Positions 52,988-62,153 of a DNA stretch of 64,000 nucleotides are shown here, one piece after another. Source of the DNA: FEN-299 sp963717945 (GTDB taxonomy: Bacteria > Acidobacteriota > Vicinamibacteria > Vicinamibacterales > Fen-181); the NCBI GenBank assembly GCA_963717945.1, contig CAVQXT010000007.1, positions 310,001-374,000 on the forward strand, in the 5' to 3' direction. Numbering within the stretch: the stretch's first letter is position 1; each line of letters opens with the position of its first letter. The notes beneath the pieces were generated by a model that searched no databases, was not told the DNA's origin, and saw nothing but the letters and a program-made list of their open reading frames with translations. The position numbers were made by a program, and so were the translations under genes.

Positions 52988-53659
52988 ATGGACAAGACTC
53001 GTCGCGTGGCGGCGCTGGCCGCCGCACCGTTCGTCATCCTGTGTCTCTTCGCGGCCGGGTGCGGCGCCAGGAAGGCGCCCTCCACGACGGCCGTTCAACC
53101 CAGGCCGGCCCCGGCCGCGCCGGCGGCTCCGGTTCCCGCGCCGCCCGCCCAGGCGCCGGCTCCGGCTGCGCCGGCCGCGCCACCCTCCGCCGGAACAGCC
53201 GGCTCGGGCTCGGGGAGAAGTGGCGTCGGCAGTGGCGCCTCCACACCGGCGCCCGCGCCGCTCATCGGCCACGTCACGCGCGAGGCGCTCGAGAACTACG
53301 AGACGTGGAAGACGCTGCGCGCCGAGGACTACACGCCCGACGCGGCGGCCGTGCAGACGATCGCCGCCAACTGGCGGGGTGTCCGCGCGCTGGTGATCGT
53401 GGGGACGTGGTGCAAGGACAGCAAGCGCGACCTGCCGCGCTTCTTCAAGATCGCAGACATTGGGAAGCTGCGGCTCGACGCCGTGACCTTCATTGGCGTC
53501 GACCGATCGAAGAAGGACACGGAAGGCCTGACGGAGGTGCACAAGATCGAGCGCGTCCCGACGTTCGTCTTCTTCCGCGGCGGCACGGAGATCGGCCGCG
53601 TGACCGAGAAGCCGACGACGACGCTCGAGGCGGATATCGCCGCGATTCTCACGAAGTGA
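52988..53659 (+). CDS. Thioredoxin-like lipoprotein
   Basis: A 223-residue protein with a lipoprotein signal (VILCLFAAGC), a long Pro/Ala/Gly linker (about 30-90) and a thioredoxin-like domain (about 95-223). The active-site position reads GTWCKDSKRDLP, i.e. CxxS, so only one Cys is left. The cis-Pro loop is ERVPTFVFF. A monothiol thioredoxin fold can act in disulfide isomerisation or peroxide response, or simply bind. GAGG-like bases occur before the ATG. Periplasmic side of a membrane is expected. Confidence 0.82.
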   Translation: MDKTRRVAALAAAPFVILCLFAAGCGARKAPSTTAVQPRPAPAAPAAPVPAPPAQAPAPAAPAAPPSAGTAGSGSGRSGVGSGASTPAPAPLIGHVTREALENYETWKTLRAEDYTPDAAAVQTIAANWRGVRALVIVGTWCKDSKRDLPRFFKIADIGKLRLDAVTFIGVDRSKKDTEGLTEVHKIERVPTFVFFRGGTEIGRVTEKPTTTLEADIAAILTK

Positions 53660-53669
53660 CGGCGTCCGT

Positions 53670-53744
53670 GTAGTGGTCAGTTGCCAGTTCTCAGTTGTCA
53701 GTCGACCACACGTGGCACACTGGCCACTGGCAACTGGCCACTAC
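53670..53744. repeat. GTAGTGG-type long inverted repeat between convergent genes
   Basis: Nineteen-base arms (53670-53688 and 53726-53744) match except for one base: GTAGTGGTCAGTTGCCAGT against the complement of ACTGGCAACTGGCCACTAC. It lies exactly between the convergent stops at 53659 and 53749 and could serve as a two-way terminator. The shorter relative is at 8545-8572. Confidence 0.8.
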
Positions 53745-53748
53745 ATCG

Positions 53749-55815
53749 TTAGCGTCCTGTCACTTCCTTCACAATCCTCTCCGCCCCGTAAATCTTCGAC
53801 AGCGCCTCCAGGATGCCCGCACTGTGGACGCCGACGGCGCGGGAGCCCTCGGCGTCGTCGATGTACATGTAGCGGTTGGCGAGCTTCTGCCGGTTGCTGT
53901 CGAAGTTCAGCCCGACCAGCTCTCCCTTCCGGTTGATCACCGGGCTTCCAGAGTTGCCCCCGATCGTGTCGGCCGTGTAGGCGAAGTTGAGCGGCGTCGA
54001 CATGTCGAGCGTGGCGCGGCGGTCGAACCACCGCTGGGGCAGGAAGAACGGCGCCTGGTTGCCGAACGACACCGCCCGGTCGAACAGGCCGTAGAAGGTT
54101 GTCTGGTAAGGAACCAGCGTCGTGCCGTCTTCGTAGCCCAGCACGGTGCCATAGCTGATCCGCACCGTGGAGTTCGCGTCCGGGTACATGCCCTTGCCGT
54201 AGACCGCGAACCTCGCCCTCGCGATCCGCTCCCCGGCCGTCGATTCCACGTTGGTGACGTGCTGCTCGATCCAGCTTCGGATCTCGCGCATGATCGGGTC
54301 GACGCGCCTGGCCAGGGCGATCATCGGATCGTCCGACTTCGCGATCCCCTCGGCTCCGGACTCGAACAGCGCCTTCCTGAATGCCGGGTCGCCGAGCTTC
54401 GTGCCGCCGACCGCAGCCCTGGCCGCAGCGGCCGCCGTCTGGCCGCCGAGCGCGGCCTTCACGAACGGGTCGGCGCTTCCGAGCGCCTTCTGCCCGTCGG
54501 CCAGCCACGACCCGAGCAGCGACTCCTCCATGTCCGGGTAGACAGGCGCGGCCGAGAACAGCGTCGTCTTGAGCGCGTCCAGGCGGGTGTCGCGGAACTC
54601 GTCCAGCCTCGCCGCATTGGGCTTCGTCGCTTCCTCGGCGTACCGGACCAGGGTCAGCGCGAAGCCGGCCAGCCGCGAGGGCGCGAGCGTCGAGAACGCG
54701 TTCCGCCTCGCGTAGGGAAAGTACGGCTTGTACGCGGTGGCGATCAGCTCCCACGCGTCGCCGTACGCCTTCTGCCACGCCGGGTTCTCGGCGACGGCCT
54801 TGCGGAGCTTCCCCTCCTCGGCCATCTTCGCCGACATCAGGCGCTCGTTCTCGAGGCCGTTCTGCTGGCCGACCAGCCGCTTCATCGAGTTCTCGAGGCC
54901 GCGCATCGTGCCCGACGCCCGGCGCCTGGCCTCGGCGCCGGTGGCGGCGTAGCGCGCCAGCGCGTCCCGGCGCGCGGAGTACACGTCCATCTGCGTCGGG
55001 TTCAGCACGCCGCGGTGGAAGTCGAGCTGCGCCATTGTCAGAAGTCGGGACGTCGTCCCCGGGCTGCCGATGGCGAACACGAGCTCGTTCTCCGCGGCTC
55101 CCTTGGCCGACCACGCGAGGTACTCGGTCTTGGCCGGCTTGCCGTCCTCGTAGGCGCGGAGGAACGCGACGTCGAGGTCGTAGCGCGGGTAGGTGAAGTT
55201 GTCGTAGTCGCCGCCGAAGAACCCCGTCGCCTCTTCCACGGCGAACACGAGGCGGACGTCGGCGTACTTCTTGTAGCGGTAGAGCCAGTACTCGCCGCCG
55301 CTGTACAGCTTCACGACCTCGCTCCTCAGGCCGGTCCGACCCGTCGATTCCTTTTCGATGGCGGAGATGGCCGCGCGGCGTGCCTCGGCGGCCTGGCCGT
55401 TGCTCATCGCCGGCGTGACCGCCCCCTGCACCCGCGCCGTCACGTCCTCGTAGGACACGAACACGTTGACGTCGATGTCCGGGCACCTGAGTTCCTGCTC
55501 CGGCGTCGCCGCGTAGAAGCCGTCACGCACGTAGTTGTGCTCGGCGGTCGACAGCTTCTGGAGCTGGCCGTTGGCCACGTGCTGGTTGGTGAGGATGAGC
55601 CCGTCGGGGGAGACGAAGGCCCCCGACGCGCCCTCGACGCGCGGCGAAGCCAGGCGCACGTGATCGAGCCACTGCGGCGTCGGCTCGAACTTGTACTTCT
55701 CCTTCCAGAGCTTCAGCGGCGGGTTGTCGAACGTCCACATCCCGTCGTCGGCACCGGCGGCCTGGATGAGCAGGACGCAGACGACGGCCATCGACAGCAC
55801 GAGCAGTCTTCTCAT
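53749..55815 (-). CDS. S46-family dipeptidyl peptidase (DPP7/DPP11-like)
   Basis: A 688-residue secreted serine peptidase of family S46 that releases dipeptides from peptide N-termini in the periplasm. It has a signal peptide ending AAGADD and the N-terminal GMWTFDNPP mark. The triad is His in LTNQHVANG, Asp in YDLDVAFLR and Ser in GGNSGSPV. The S1-determining position after NFD reads Ser (LNFDSNRQ), unlike the Gly of DPP7 or Arg of DPP11. AAGAGG precedes the ATG. It likely works with other peptide-degrading genes in the region to feed on peptides. Confidence 0.93.
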   Translation of the reverse strand: MRRLLVLSMAVVCVLLIQAAGADDGMWTFDNPPLKLWKEKYKFEPTPQWLDHVRLASPRVEGASGAFVSPDGLILTNQHVANGQLQKLSTAEHNYVRDGFYAATPEQELRCPDIDVNVFVSYEDVTARVQGAVTPAMSNGQAAEARRAAISAIEKESTGRTGLRSEVVKLYSGGEYWLYRYKKYADVRLVFAVEEATGFFGGDYDNFTYPRYDLDVAFLRAYEDGKPAKTEYLAWSAKGAAENELVFAIGSPGTTSRLLTMAQLDFHRGVLNPTQMDVYSARRDALARYAATGAEARRRASGTMRGLENSMKRLVGQQNGLENERLMSAKMAEEGKLRKAVAENPAWQKAYGDAWELIATAYKPYFPYARRNAFSTLAPSRLAGFALTLVRYAEEATKPNAARLDEFRDTRLDALKTTLFSAAPVYPDMEESLLGSWLADGQKALGSADPFVKAALGGQTAAAAARAAVGGTKLGDPAFRKALFESGAEGIAKSDDPMIALARRVDPIMREIRSWIEQHVTNVESTAGERIARARFAVYGKGMYPDANSTVRISYGTVLGYEDGTTLVPYQTTFYGLFDRAVSFGNQAPFFLPQRWFDRRATLDMSTPLNFAYTADTIGGNSGSPVINRKGELVGLNFDSNRQKLANRYMYIDDAEGSRAVGVHSAGILEALSKIYGAERIVKEVTGR

Positions 55816-55905
55816 GACACCTCTTATTGGAGCACTCGCCAGGATCGAATCGCTCGCATGCGAGCAGGCTTACGGCTTACGGCCTACGCCTTACGCCTCG
55901 ACGCC

Positions 55906-56916
55906 TCAGTCCGGGCGCCGGACCATCGACAGGTGGGCGATGGCCTTGCCCGCCCACTCCGGGTCGTTGAGCATCGCGCGTCCGACGCCGATGAGATCCG
56001 CCCAGCCTTCGCGCACGGCGCGGTTGGCCAGGTCCGGCTCACCCAGTCCCCCGGTGACCATCACGGGCACCCGGACGGCCGACCGGATCGCCTGGGCGTA
56101 GGGGACGAAGTAGGCCGGTCCCTTGCCGGCGCCGCGCGAGCCCTGGAGACCGCCCGAGACGTCAATCATGTCGGCCCCGGCCTCGGCCAGTCGGGCCGCC
56201 GTCCAGCACGCGTCGTCGATTTCCAGCCCTCCGGGCATCTCGTCGTGCGCGCCGAGGCGCACGAAGACCGCGATCTCGCGGGGGAGGCGCGAGCGCACCT
56301 CGCGGAGGACTTCCAGGTGGAGGCGGCTGCGGTTGTCGACCGAGCCCCCGTACTGATCGTCGCGCCGGTTGGTCAGCGGCGACAGGAACTGGCTGAGCAG
56401 GAAGCCGTGCGCCGCGTGGATCTCCACCGCCTGGAACCCGGCGGCCTTCGCCCGGACCGCGGCCTCCCCGAACGCGCCGATGATGCCGGGGATCATCGCC
56501 AGGCTGATGGCCTCGGGGACGTCGCCGTCGGGCTCGCCCGGGTGGCGGACGGGTGACGGCGCCAGCGGCCGCGCGCCGATCACCCGCGACGAGCCGTGGG
56601 AGCCGGCGTGCGAGATTTGGAGGCAGGCGACCGCCCCCTCCCGCTTGATGGCCGACGCCAGCCGCGTCAGGCCCCCGATGGTCGTGTCGGCGTGAACGCC
56701 AATCTGGGTCGCCGTGTGACGGCCGCGCAGGTGGACGAACGCGTGCTCGACGATGACCATGCCGCACCCGGCGGCGGCGCGCCGCCGGTGATACTCGACG
56801 ATCGCCGGCGTGACCAGGCCGTCCGGCGTGGCCTGCCCCGACCACATCGGCGGCATGACGATGCGGTTTCTGAGCGTGAGACCCTGCAACGACAACGGAG
56901 AGAGAAGATCAGGCAT
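55906..56916 (-). CDS. NADH:flavin oxidoreductase, old yellow enzyme family
   Basis: A 336-residue FMN-dependent TIM-barrel oxidoreductase. It shows LRNRIVMPPMWSG at the N-terminus, the active-site VEIHAAHGFLLSQFLSP, NRRDDQYGGS and VTGGLGEPDLA with the phosphate-binding loop. Members reduce activated alkenes, 2-enoates or nitro compounds with NAD(P)H. The ATG at 56916 begins the conserved region; an upstream Met at 56985 gives a non-conserved tail. No C-terminal Fe-S/NAD domain is present, so it belongs to the short YqjM-like or OYE class. It follows a small basic-peptide gene in the same direction. Confidence 0.92.
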   Translation of the reverse strand: MPDLLSPLSLQGLTLRNRIVMPPMWSGQATPDGLVTPAIVEYHRRRAAAGCGMVIVEHAFVHLRGRHTATQIGVHADTTIGGLTRLASAIKREGAVACLQISHAGSHGSSRVIGARPLAPSPVRHPGEPDGDVPEAISLAMIPGIIGAFGEAAVRAKAAGFQAVEIHAAHGFLLSQFLSPLTNRRDDQYGGSVDNRSRLHLEVLREVRSRLPREIAVFVRLGAHDEMPGGLEIDDACWTAARLAEAGADMIDVSGGLQGSRGAGKGPAYFVPYAQAIRSAVRVPVMVTGGLGEPDLANRAVREGWADLIGVGRAMLNDPEWAGKAIAHLSMVRRPD

Positions 56917-57012
56917 GAGGCCTTCTCCGGGGGTTTCAGGAGTTGGATGCGTGTGGCGTGGCGGGGGCTGACAGCCGGCATCCACAGCCGGCTGTCGGTG
57001 TTCGGGCCGGCG

Positions 57013-57084
57013 TTACTTCGCAGCCTTCTTCTTGGGTGCCGCGGCTTTCTTTCCCATGCCGCTTCTCGAACCGCACTTCGCCAT
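57013..57084 (-). CDS. 23-residue Lys/Ala-rich small protein
   Basis: Predicted product MAKCGSRSGMGKKAAAPKKK plus AAK. A strong GGAGGT stands 5 bases before the ATG, and no other gene occupies the space. It carries nine Lys/Arg and one Cys, like the tail of an H1-like or DNA/RNA-binding peptide. It could also be the end of a degraded larger gene. Translation is supported only by the ribosome site and composition. Confidence 0.5.
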   Translation of the reverse strand: MAKCGSRSGMGKKAAAPKKKAAK

Positions 57085-57202
57085 AGCCACCTCCGTTCGG
57101 CGGGACACAGCGGGAGCGCGGGAATCGTACAGCGGCGGGCCCGGAGAAGCAAGGGCGGCGAGGGGCCGACTCGCCGGCGAGGACGCCGGCGCCACAAGGA
57201 GG

Positions 57203-57289
57203 CTCAGGGCTCAAGGCTCAGGGAAAGACGGCTCAGGGCTCAAGGCTCAGGGAAGGACGGCTCAGGGCTCAAGGCTCAAGGCGTAAGGC
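57203..57289. repeat. GGCTCA-heptamer tract organised in three 29-bp units, locus 4
   Basis: Three back-to-back 29-bp units (57203-57231, 57232-57260, 57261-57289) each consist of three heptamers plus GGAAAGAC or a variant. Related GTAAGGCGG bases follow to 57305. The 228-base spacer between the small gene and the glycosyltransferase holds nothing else. Confidence 0.85.
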
Positions 57290-57313
57290 GGAAGCCGTAA
57301 GGCTCCGGCGCAG

Positions 57314-58273
57314 TCACGGATGCGGCGCGCGGTGGAGGCCGGCGCGGAGCCTGGCGAGGATCCGCTCGTGCAGGCGCGAATCGCGCGCGAGGCGCCACCA
57401 GTCCCGCGGGCGCAGCGCGCCCAGCGCCGCGAGCAGACGGCGGCCCTCGACGGGGGCGCGGTGGTAGGCTCCCGCGAGCGCCACGTTGACCTCGATGGCT
57501 GCGCGCGACGTCCTCTCGACCGAGGCGCGGGTGGCCGCGTCCGGCGCCGGCCAGCGCGAAGCGTGCCGTTCGTGCACCGAGGCCATCTGCCGGCGGAACT
57601 CGTCGAGCGACCGGCTCCGGGTGGCGGTCTGCGACGCCGGGTGGAGGCGGAACATGGCGAGCGGGCGGGGCAGATACACGGTGTCGGCGACGGCGGCGAG
57701 CTTCAGCCAGAAGTCCCAGTCGGCCGTGTACCACAGCGACTCGTCGAGCCCCCCGCAACCGAGCGCGAGGCCGCGCCGGAAGACCGCCCCTGGAATTCCG
57801 ACGAAGTTCTGCACCAGCAACCGCTCGATCGTCGCCGCCGGCCTGGACGGACTCCGCGCCGGGAGCGGGCAACGCCACGTGCCGGCCGCCCGGCCGTCAG
57901 GGTCGGCAAACTGGCAGGCGTGCAGGAGCAGGCCGGCCGACGGCGTGTCCTCGAGCTGCCGGCGCACGGCCTGCAGACGGCCGGGCAGCCAGCAGTCGTC
58001 CTGGTGGAGAAAGCACGCCAGGTCTGCGGTGGCGCGGTCGAGCGCCAGGTTCGTGTTCGACACCCAGTTGCCAACCTCGCGCTGCCCGATCGACAGGTTC
58101 AACCTGCCCTGGTAGGTCCGGAAGATCTCGAGGGTCCCGTCCGACGACCCGTCGTCGATGGCGACGACTTCGACGCCCGGGTCGGCCTCGGCGACGATGC
58201 TGTCGAGCGCGCGGCGCAGATGTTCCTCGCCATTGAAGGTCGGCACGAGGACCGACAGCCAGGGAGGGGTCAC
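57314..58273 (-). CDS. Family 2 glycosyltransferase
   Basis: A 319-residue GT-A fold transferase: LSVLVPTFNGEEHLRRAL at the N-terminus, VVAIDDGSSDGT, and the metal-binding HQDDCWLPGRL; a later GLDESLWYTADWDFWLK gives the catalytic region. It lacks membrane segments. It starts at GTG 58273, overlapping the methyltransferase stop (GTGA). It probably adds a sugar to a cell-surface glycan; donor and acceptor are unknown. Confidence 0.9.
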   Translation of the reverse strand: MTPPWLSVLVPTFNGEEHLRRALDSIVAEADPGVEVVAIDDGSSDGTLEIFRTYQGRLNLSIGQREVGNWVSNTNLALDRATADLACFLHQDDCWLPGRLQAVRRQLEDTPSAGLLLHACQFADPDGRAAGTWRCPLPARSPSRPAATIERLLVQNFVGIPGAVFRRGLALGCGGLDESLWYTADWDFWLKLAAVADTVYLPRPLAMFRLHPASQTATRSRSLDEFRRQMASVHERHASRWPAPDAATRASVERTSRAAIEVNVALAGAYHRAPVEGRRLLAALGALRPRDWWRLARDSRLHERILARLRAGLHRAPHP

Positions 58274-59028
58274 GAGCCGTTCCCCAGCCGGCCCTCGAGA
58301 ATCCACCCGAACGAGGTCAGCGGGAAGAGGAACTGCACCGGCCTCAGGAAGAGCGTGTCGATCGCGCCAGCCGCCACGCCGGCGACGCCGGGCAGGCGGC
58401 CGCGCAGCAGGTGCGGGTCGTAGTAATACGGGGTCAGCGACGGGTCGGCCAGCGGCACGCGTGAGGCCAGCGTGGCCAGCGTCTTGTACGAGTAGACGTG
58501 CAGGTGATCCGGGTGGTTGTTCTCGCGCCCGAGAAACGCCATCAGCAGGTTCACGATCGACGTGGCGTTGGGCGTCGTGGCGAGGAAGCCCGCTCCGCGC
58601 GCGCACGCGGCCAGCGCGGAGATCCATCCCAGCGAGTCCGGCGTGTGCTCGATGAGCTCGCCCGCCACGACCAGGTCCGGCCTGAACTCGGCGACGATGG
58701 CGTCGAGGTGCGCCACGTCGCCCGGGACGATCCGGGTGCCGACGCCCGTCACGAGCCCTTCTGGCGGCAGGACCGGCGAGGCGTCCACGCCCATGACCGC
58801 GGCCGCCGTCGCCGCGATCTCGGCGTGCAGCCAGCGCCAGGTCGCGTGCTGCGACTTGACGACCTCCGTCTCGTCGTAGGCGCCGAGGTCGAGCACGCGC
58901 CGCCCGCGGCACCGCTCGCGGACGAACGCGTAGCGATCCACCGGCCGGGGCACGCGGAGTCTCTCGAACGGATCGTAGCGCAGCGGCGGGACCCGCGCCC
59001 GGCGCGCGGCGGCTTCAGCGGCGGTCAC
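58270..59028 (-). CDS. Class I SAM-dependent methyltransferase
   Basis: A 252-residue protein with the SAM loop RRVLDLGAYDETE near residue 45, the acidic VMGVDASP, and VVAGELIEHTPDSLGW. The end (LFLRPVQFLFPLTSFGWI) is hydrophobic and may touch the membrane. It starts at GTG 59028, overlapping the upstream gene by 14 bases. Such enzymes in surface-glycan clusters methylate sugars or a lipid carrier; the substrate is unknown. Confidence 0.85.
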   Translation of the reverse strand: MTAAEAAARRARVPPLRYDPFERLRVPRPVDRYAFVRERCRGRRVLDLGAYDETEVVKSQHATWRWLHAEIAATAAAVMGVDASPVLPPEGLVTGVGTRIVPGDVAHLDAIVAEFRPDLVVAGELIEHTPDSLGWISALAACARGAGFLATTPNATSIVNLLMAFLGRENNHPDHLHVYSYKTLATLASRVPLADPSLTPYYYDPHLLRGRLPGVAGVAAGAIDTLFLRPVQFLFPLTSFGWILEGRLGNGS

Positions 59029-60274
59029 GGCGACGCCGCTCCTGATCGGCCGTCGTGAACCGGGCGATGGCCGCATCGAGTTGCGCCTCGTTGCCGCTGA
59101 TGACCGACAGGAGGAATCCGCCGAACGACGTCTGCAGGCCAATCACGATGAGGGTGGACGCCACCACCATCTCGCGGATCATCTCGAGAGGGCCGAAGCC
59201 CGAGGCCCGCCAGACCCAGACCACGTAGCCCAGCACGCCCAGCCCGGCCGCGGCGATCACCACGCCCGCGACGAGCATGTGCTCGAGGCGCGTCGCCCAG
59301 TACACGCCGCGCATGGTCGGCGTCATGATCCGGTAGCCTTCGCGGGCACCGTCGAGCGTCGCGGCAAGGCCAAGCAGGACCGTCTGGTGCGCGATCGCCA
59401 GGAAGGCGCCGGCGAGCACCGCCCAGTGATCGCCGAGCCAGAAGCGCCCGACCGTGGCCACGCCGCCGGCCGGCGCCGCCAGCACCAGGCCCAGGATGAC
59501 CACGCCGAGCGCGCCGAGCGCGAGCGCAGGAACGAAGTAGAGCCAGGCCGGGCTCAGCATCGCCAGGTAGCGGAGATGCCGCCAACCGTCGCGCCACGGG
59601 CGGAGATGCGGGGCGCGGTCGCGCCCGTCCGGGTAGAGCGTGATGGGGACCTCCGTGCGCGAGAGGCCCAGCAGCGTGGCCTTGATGACCAGCTCGCTCG
59701 CGAACTCCATGCCCTGCGAGGTGGGGTTGATCCGGAAGAACGCGGCCTTGGTGAAGGCGCGCAGGCCGCTGTGGGCGTCGCTCAGCCCCGACTGGAAGAA
59801 GAGGTTGAGGAGGCCGGTCAGCGCGGGGTTGCCGATCCGGCGGTTCTTCCAGGGCATGGCGCCCGGCTTGATCTCGCCCTTGAAGCGGGAGCCCACGCAG
59901 AGGTCCCAGCCCTCGCTGAGCTTCTCGACCATCGGGACCGCTTCGCGGAAGTCGTAGGAGCCGTCGGCGTCCCCCATCACGATGTATCGGCTGTTCGCCT
60001 GGAGAATCCCGTGCGTGATCGCCGCTCCGTATCCGCGCCTGAGGCAGTGGACCACGCGAGCGCCGAATCGCTCGGCGACCGCCTGGCTGCCGTCGGTGCT
60101 GCCGTTGTCGGACACCACGACCTCGCCGCTCAGACCGTGGCGCCCGCGCAGAACCGCCAGCGCCTCCATCGCGGAGGCCACCGAGGCCGGCAGCGTCTTC
60201 GCTTCGTTGAGGCACGGCATCACGATCGTCACGTCGACGTCGTGCTGGTCCTCGCGCCCGTCGTCCGGTGGCAT
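59015..60274 (-). CDS. Polyisoprenyl-phosphate sugar synthase (DPM1-like GT2) with membrane tail
   Basis: A 419-residue protein. Residues 1 to about 250 are a GT2 domain (VTIVMPCLNEAKTLPASV, VVSDNGSTDGS, YIVMGDADGSYDF, AHSGLRAF). The rest has four membrane segments (about 255-400, e.g. YFVPALALGALGVVILGLVLA). Enzymes of this type move glucose or mannose to undecaprenyl phosphate, making donors for GT-C transferases like the neighbour. The ATG at 60274 is the right start; the frame extending to 60967 is not conserved. It overlaps the GT-C gene end by 46 bases. Confidence 0.88.
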   Translation of the reverse strand: MPPDDGREDQHDVDVTIVMPCLNEAKTLPASVASAMEALAVLRGRHGLSGEVVVSDNGSTDGSQAVAERFGARVVHCLRRGYGAAITHGILQANSRYIVMGDADGSYDFREAVPMVEKLSEGWDLCVGSRFKGEIKPGAMPWKNRRIGNPALTGLLNLFFQSGLSDAHSGLRAFTKAAFFRINPTSQGMEFASELVIKATLLGLSRTEVPITLYPDGRDRAPHLRPWRDGWRHLRYLAMLSPAWLYFVPALALGALGVVILGLVLAAPAGGVATVGRFWLGDHWAVLAGAFLAIAHQTVLLGLAATLDGAREGYRIMTPTMRGVYWATRLEHMLVAGVVIAAAGLGVLGYVVWVWRASGFGPLEMIREMVVASTLIVIGLQTSFGGFLLSVISGNEAQLDAAIARFTTADQERRRRDRR

Positions 60275-62075
60275 GGCGGTTCCCACGACTCTACCGGATC
60301 CTCCTGGAAGCGTGGGCGGCATTCGTTCCACGTCATCAGGTAGGGCGTGCGGCCGGGAAACCACTTCATCAGCCCCATGTCCTCCTGCCAGCCCAGGTGG
60401 TTCGCCCACAGGATGTCGTTCCGGAGCCCGGGGTCGTTGTTCGGACGGAAGTAGACGAAGTGCCGCGTCGGCGCGATGCACTGCTGGTCCACGAACAGCC
60501 CGGCCGTGAAGATCACCGCGTGCGAGATGCCTCGCGCCTTCAACGCGTCTTCCGGGGCGTTGACGCTTGACGCGATGATGCTCAGGGCGTGCAGCCTCAC
60601 CGGCACGAAGCCGACCAGTGAGACGAGCGACGAATGCCGCGACAACCAGCGAGGCACAGGCACCGGCCCGCGCCGATCGCCATTCGCTGACCGCCTCCAG
60701 CCAGGCGCTCGCGAATCCCGACTCCGGCGAGCGCGACCATCGGCCACGCCAGCTCGTAGAAGTGCACCGGGCCGAACGTGTCGACGCCGGAGTCGGCCAG
60801 GGAGAAGTGCACGACGACGAAACAGAGCGCCGAGAGCCAGAGGATCCGGGTCGGCCGGGCCGACCAGGCCAGCGCGACCAGGACCAGGAGCAGCGGCGAC
60901 CCGAACACGTCGTAGACGAGACGCACCAGGCCGATCGTCGTCCTGGCGAGCGACAGTTCCCACTCACCGTTCCCGAGAATGTACCGGGTCAGCGAGACCG
61001 GCGGCGCCGCCGCCGACCACCCCACGTTGCGGAAGTTCACCTCCCGCATGTACTGCTGCGAGCGCGCGTAGGAGGTCGTGAGCGCCGATCCGTTCTGCGC
61101 GAGATTGACGGCGAACAGCAGCGCGGCCATGGCCAGCGCCGGGATCGCGAAGGCCACGATGGCCCGGCGTCGGTCGCCCGGCGACTGTCGCAGGACGTCC
61201 ACGAACCAGGCCACCAGAATCGGCAGCCCCACGCCGAGCGTCGACAGCGGCCGAATCAGGACCCCGAGGCCGAAGCAGAAGGCCACGCCCGCGTGCCAGC
61301 GCCAGTCCGCGGGCGCCTCACGGGCCCTGAGCAGGCAGTAGACCGACCAGGCCGCGGCCATCAGGCACGTCGTGTGCGACAACTCCGTGGCGGCCCCGAC
61401 GGCGAGCATCGGCGAGGCGAGGTAGAGGAGCGTCGCGGCACGGCCGGCCGCCGCGCCGGCCAGCCGCCGAACCGTCAGGAACACGGCCGGCACCGTCAGC
61501 GCGGAGTAGAAGGCGTTCATGTAGCCGGTCGCGCCAAGAAAGACGCCCGGGGCCATCAGCGCGGGCCAGCCGATGAAGTACTGCCCGTAGAACTTCCCGT
61601 CGTTGATCATGAAGATGCGGTCGAAGAACGCCTTCATGGGATGGGAGTCGACCCACAACCGGCCGGACGCCAGCACCTGCGCCATGAACCGATAGGCGCT
61701 CTCGTCGTCGGTCACGTCCGCGCCCCGGAGAACGAACGCCCGGATCGCGCAGGCGATGAGGAACGCCGCGGCCATCGTCACCGCCAGCCAGGTGGCGTCA
61801 CGGCGTCCGGCGGCGGGCCATCCGACGCGAGGGGCGAGCGCCTGCAAGCGCACCAGGCCGACGGCCAGGACGCCGGCCGCCACCGATCCGAGCAGTGTCC
61901 AGAAGAACAGGACGTAGGTCTGGCGGACCGCCGGCAGGACCATCGTGCCGAGGTCCAGCGTGAACGACCAGAGGAACGTGCGGCCGACGGCGAAGAACGC
62001 CAGCAGCGCCAGCGCGCTCGCGGCGATGGGCCACAGGGCGTGAGACAGGCGTGTCAATGGCGGGCGGTCGGCCAT
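60229..62075 (-). pseudogene. GT-C family membrane glycosyltransferase, frameshifted near its C-terminus
   Basis: From ATG 62075 an open frame to 60597 encodes a polytopic transferase (about ten to twelve membrane segments) with the GT-C metal/donor motif DDESAYRFM and the membrane-side loop DSHPMKAFFDRIF. The natural C-terminal part (FVPVRLHALSIIASSVNAPE, then HFVYFRPNNDPGLRN and PYLMTWNECRPRF) is in another frame that ends at 60229. A shift is needed around 60605-60680 (GCGGGCCGGTGCC region). It may be a sequencing indel or a true loss; the first frame alone would end in a short unrelated tail. It probably uses a polyprenyl-phosphate sugar made by the neighbour at 59015. Confidence 0.75.
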
Positions 62076-62153
62076 GGCCCTCTTGAGGTGCCCGGTGAAT
62101 CCGGCCCGCACATTGTCCCTTGCGAGTCCGCGAATTGCAACGCTCGCGGACCG

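Noticed and set aside
50770..53673. Long plus-strand frame (967 codons) opposite pckG
   Set aside because: Antisense shadow of a clear PEP carboxykinase; composition is His/Arg/Val-rich nonsense.
53695..56556. Long plus-strand frame (953 codons) opposite the S46 peptidase
   Set aside because: Antisense shadow of a gene with intact catalytic triad motifs.
57203..57289. Three 29-bp repeats considered as a CRISPR array
   Set aside because: Units are directly adjacent with no spacers and are built from heptamers; no cas gene is seen.
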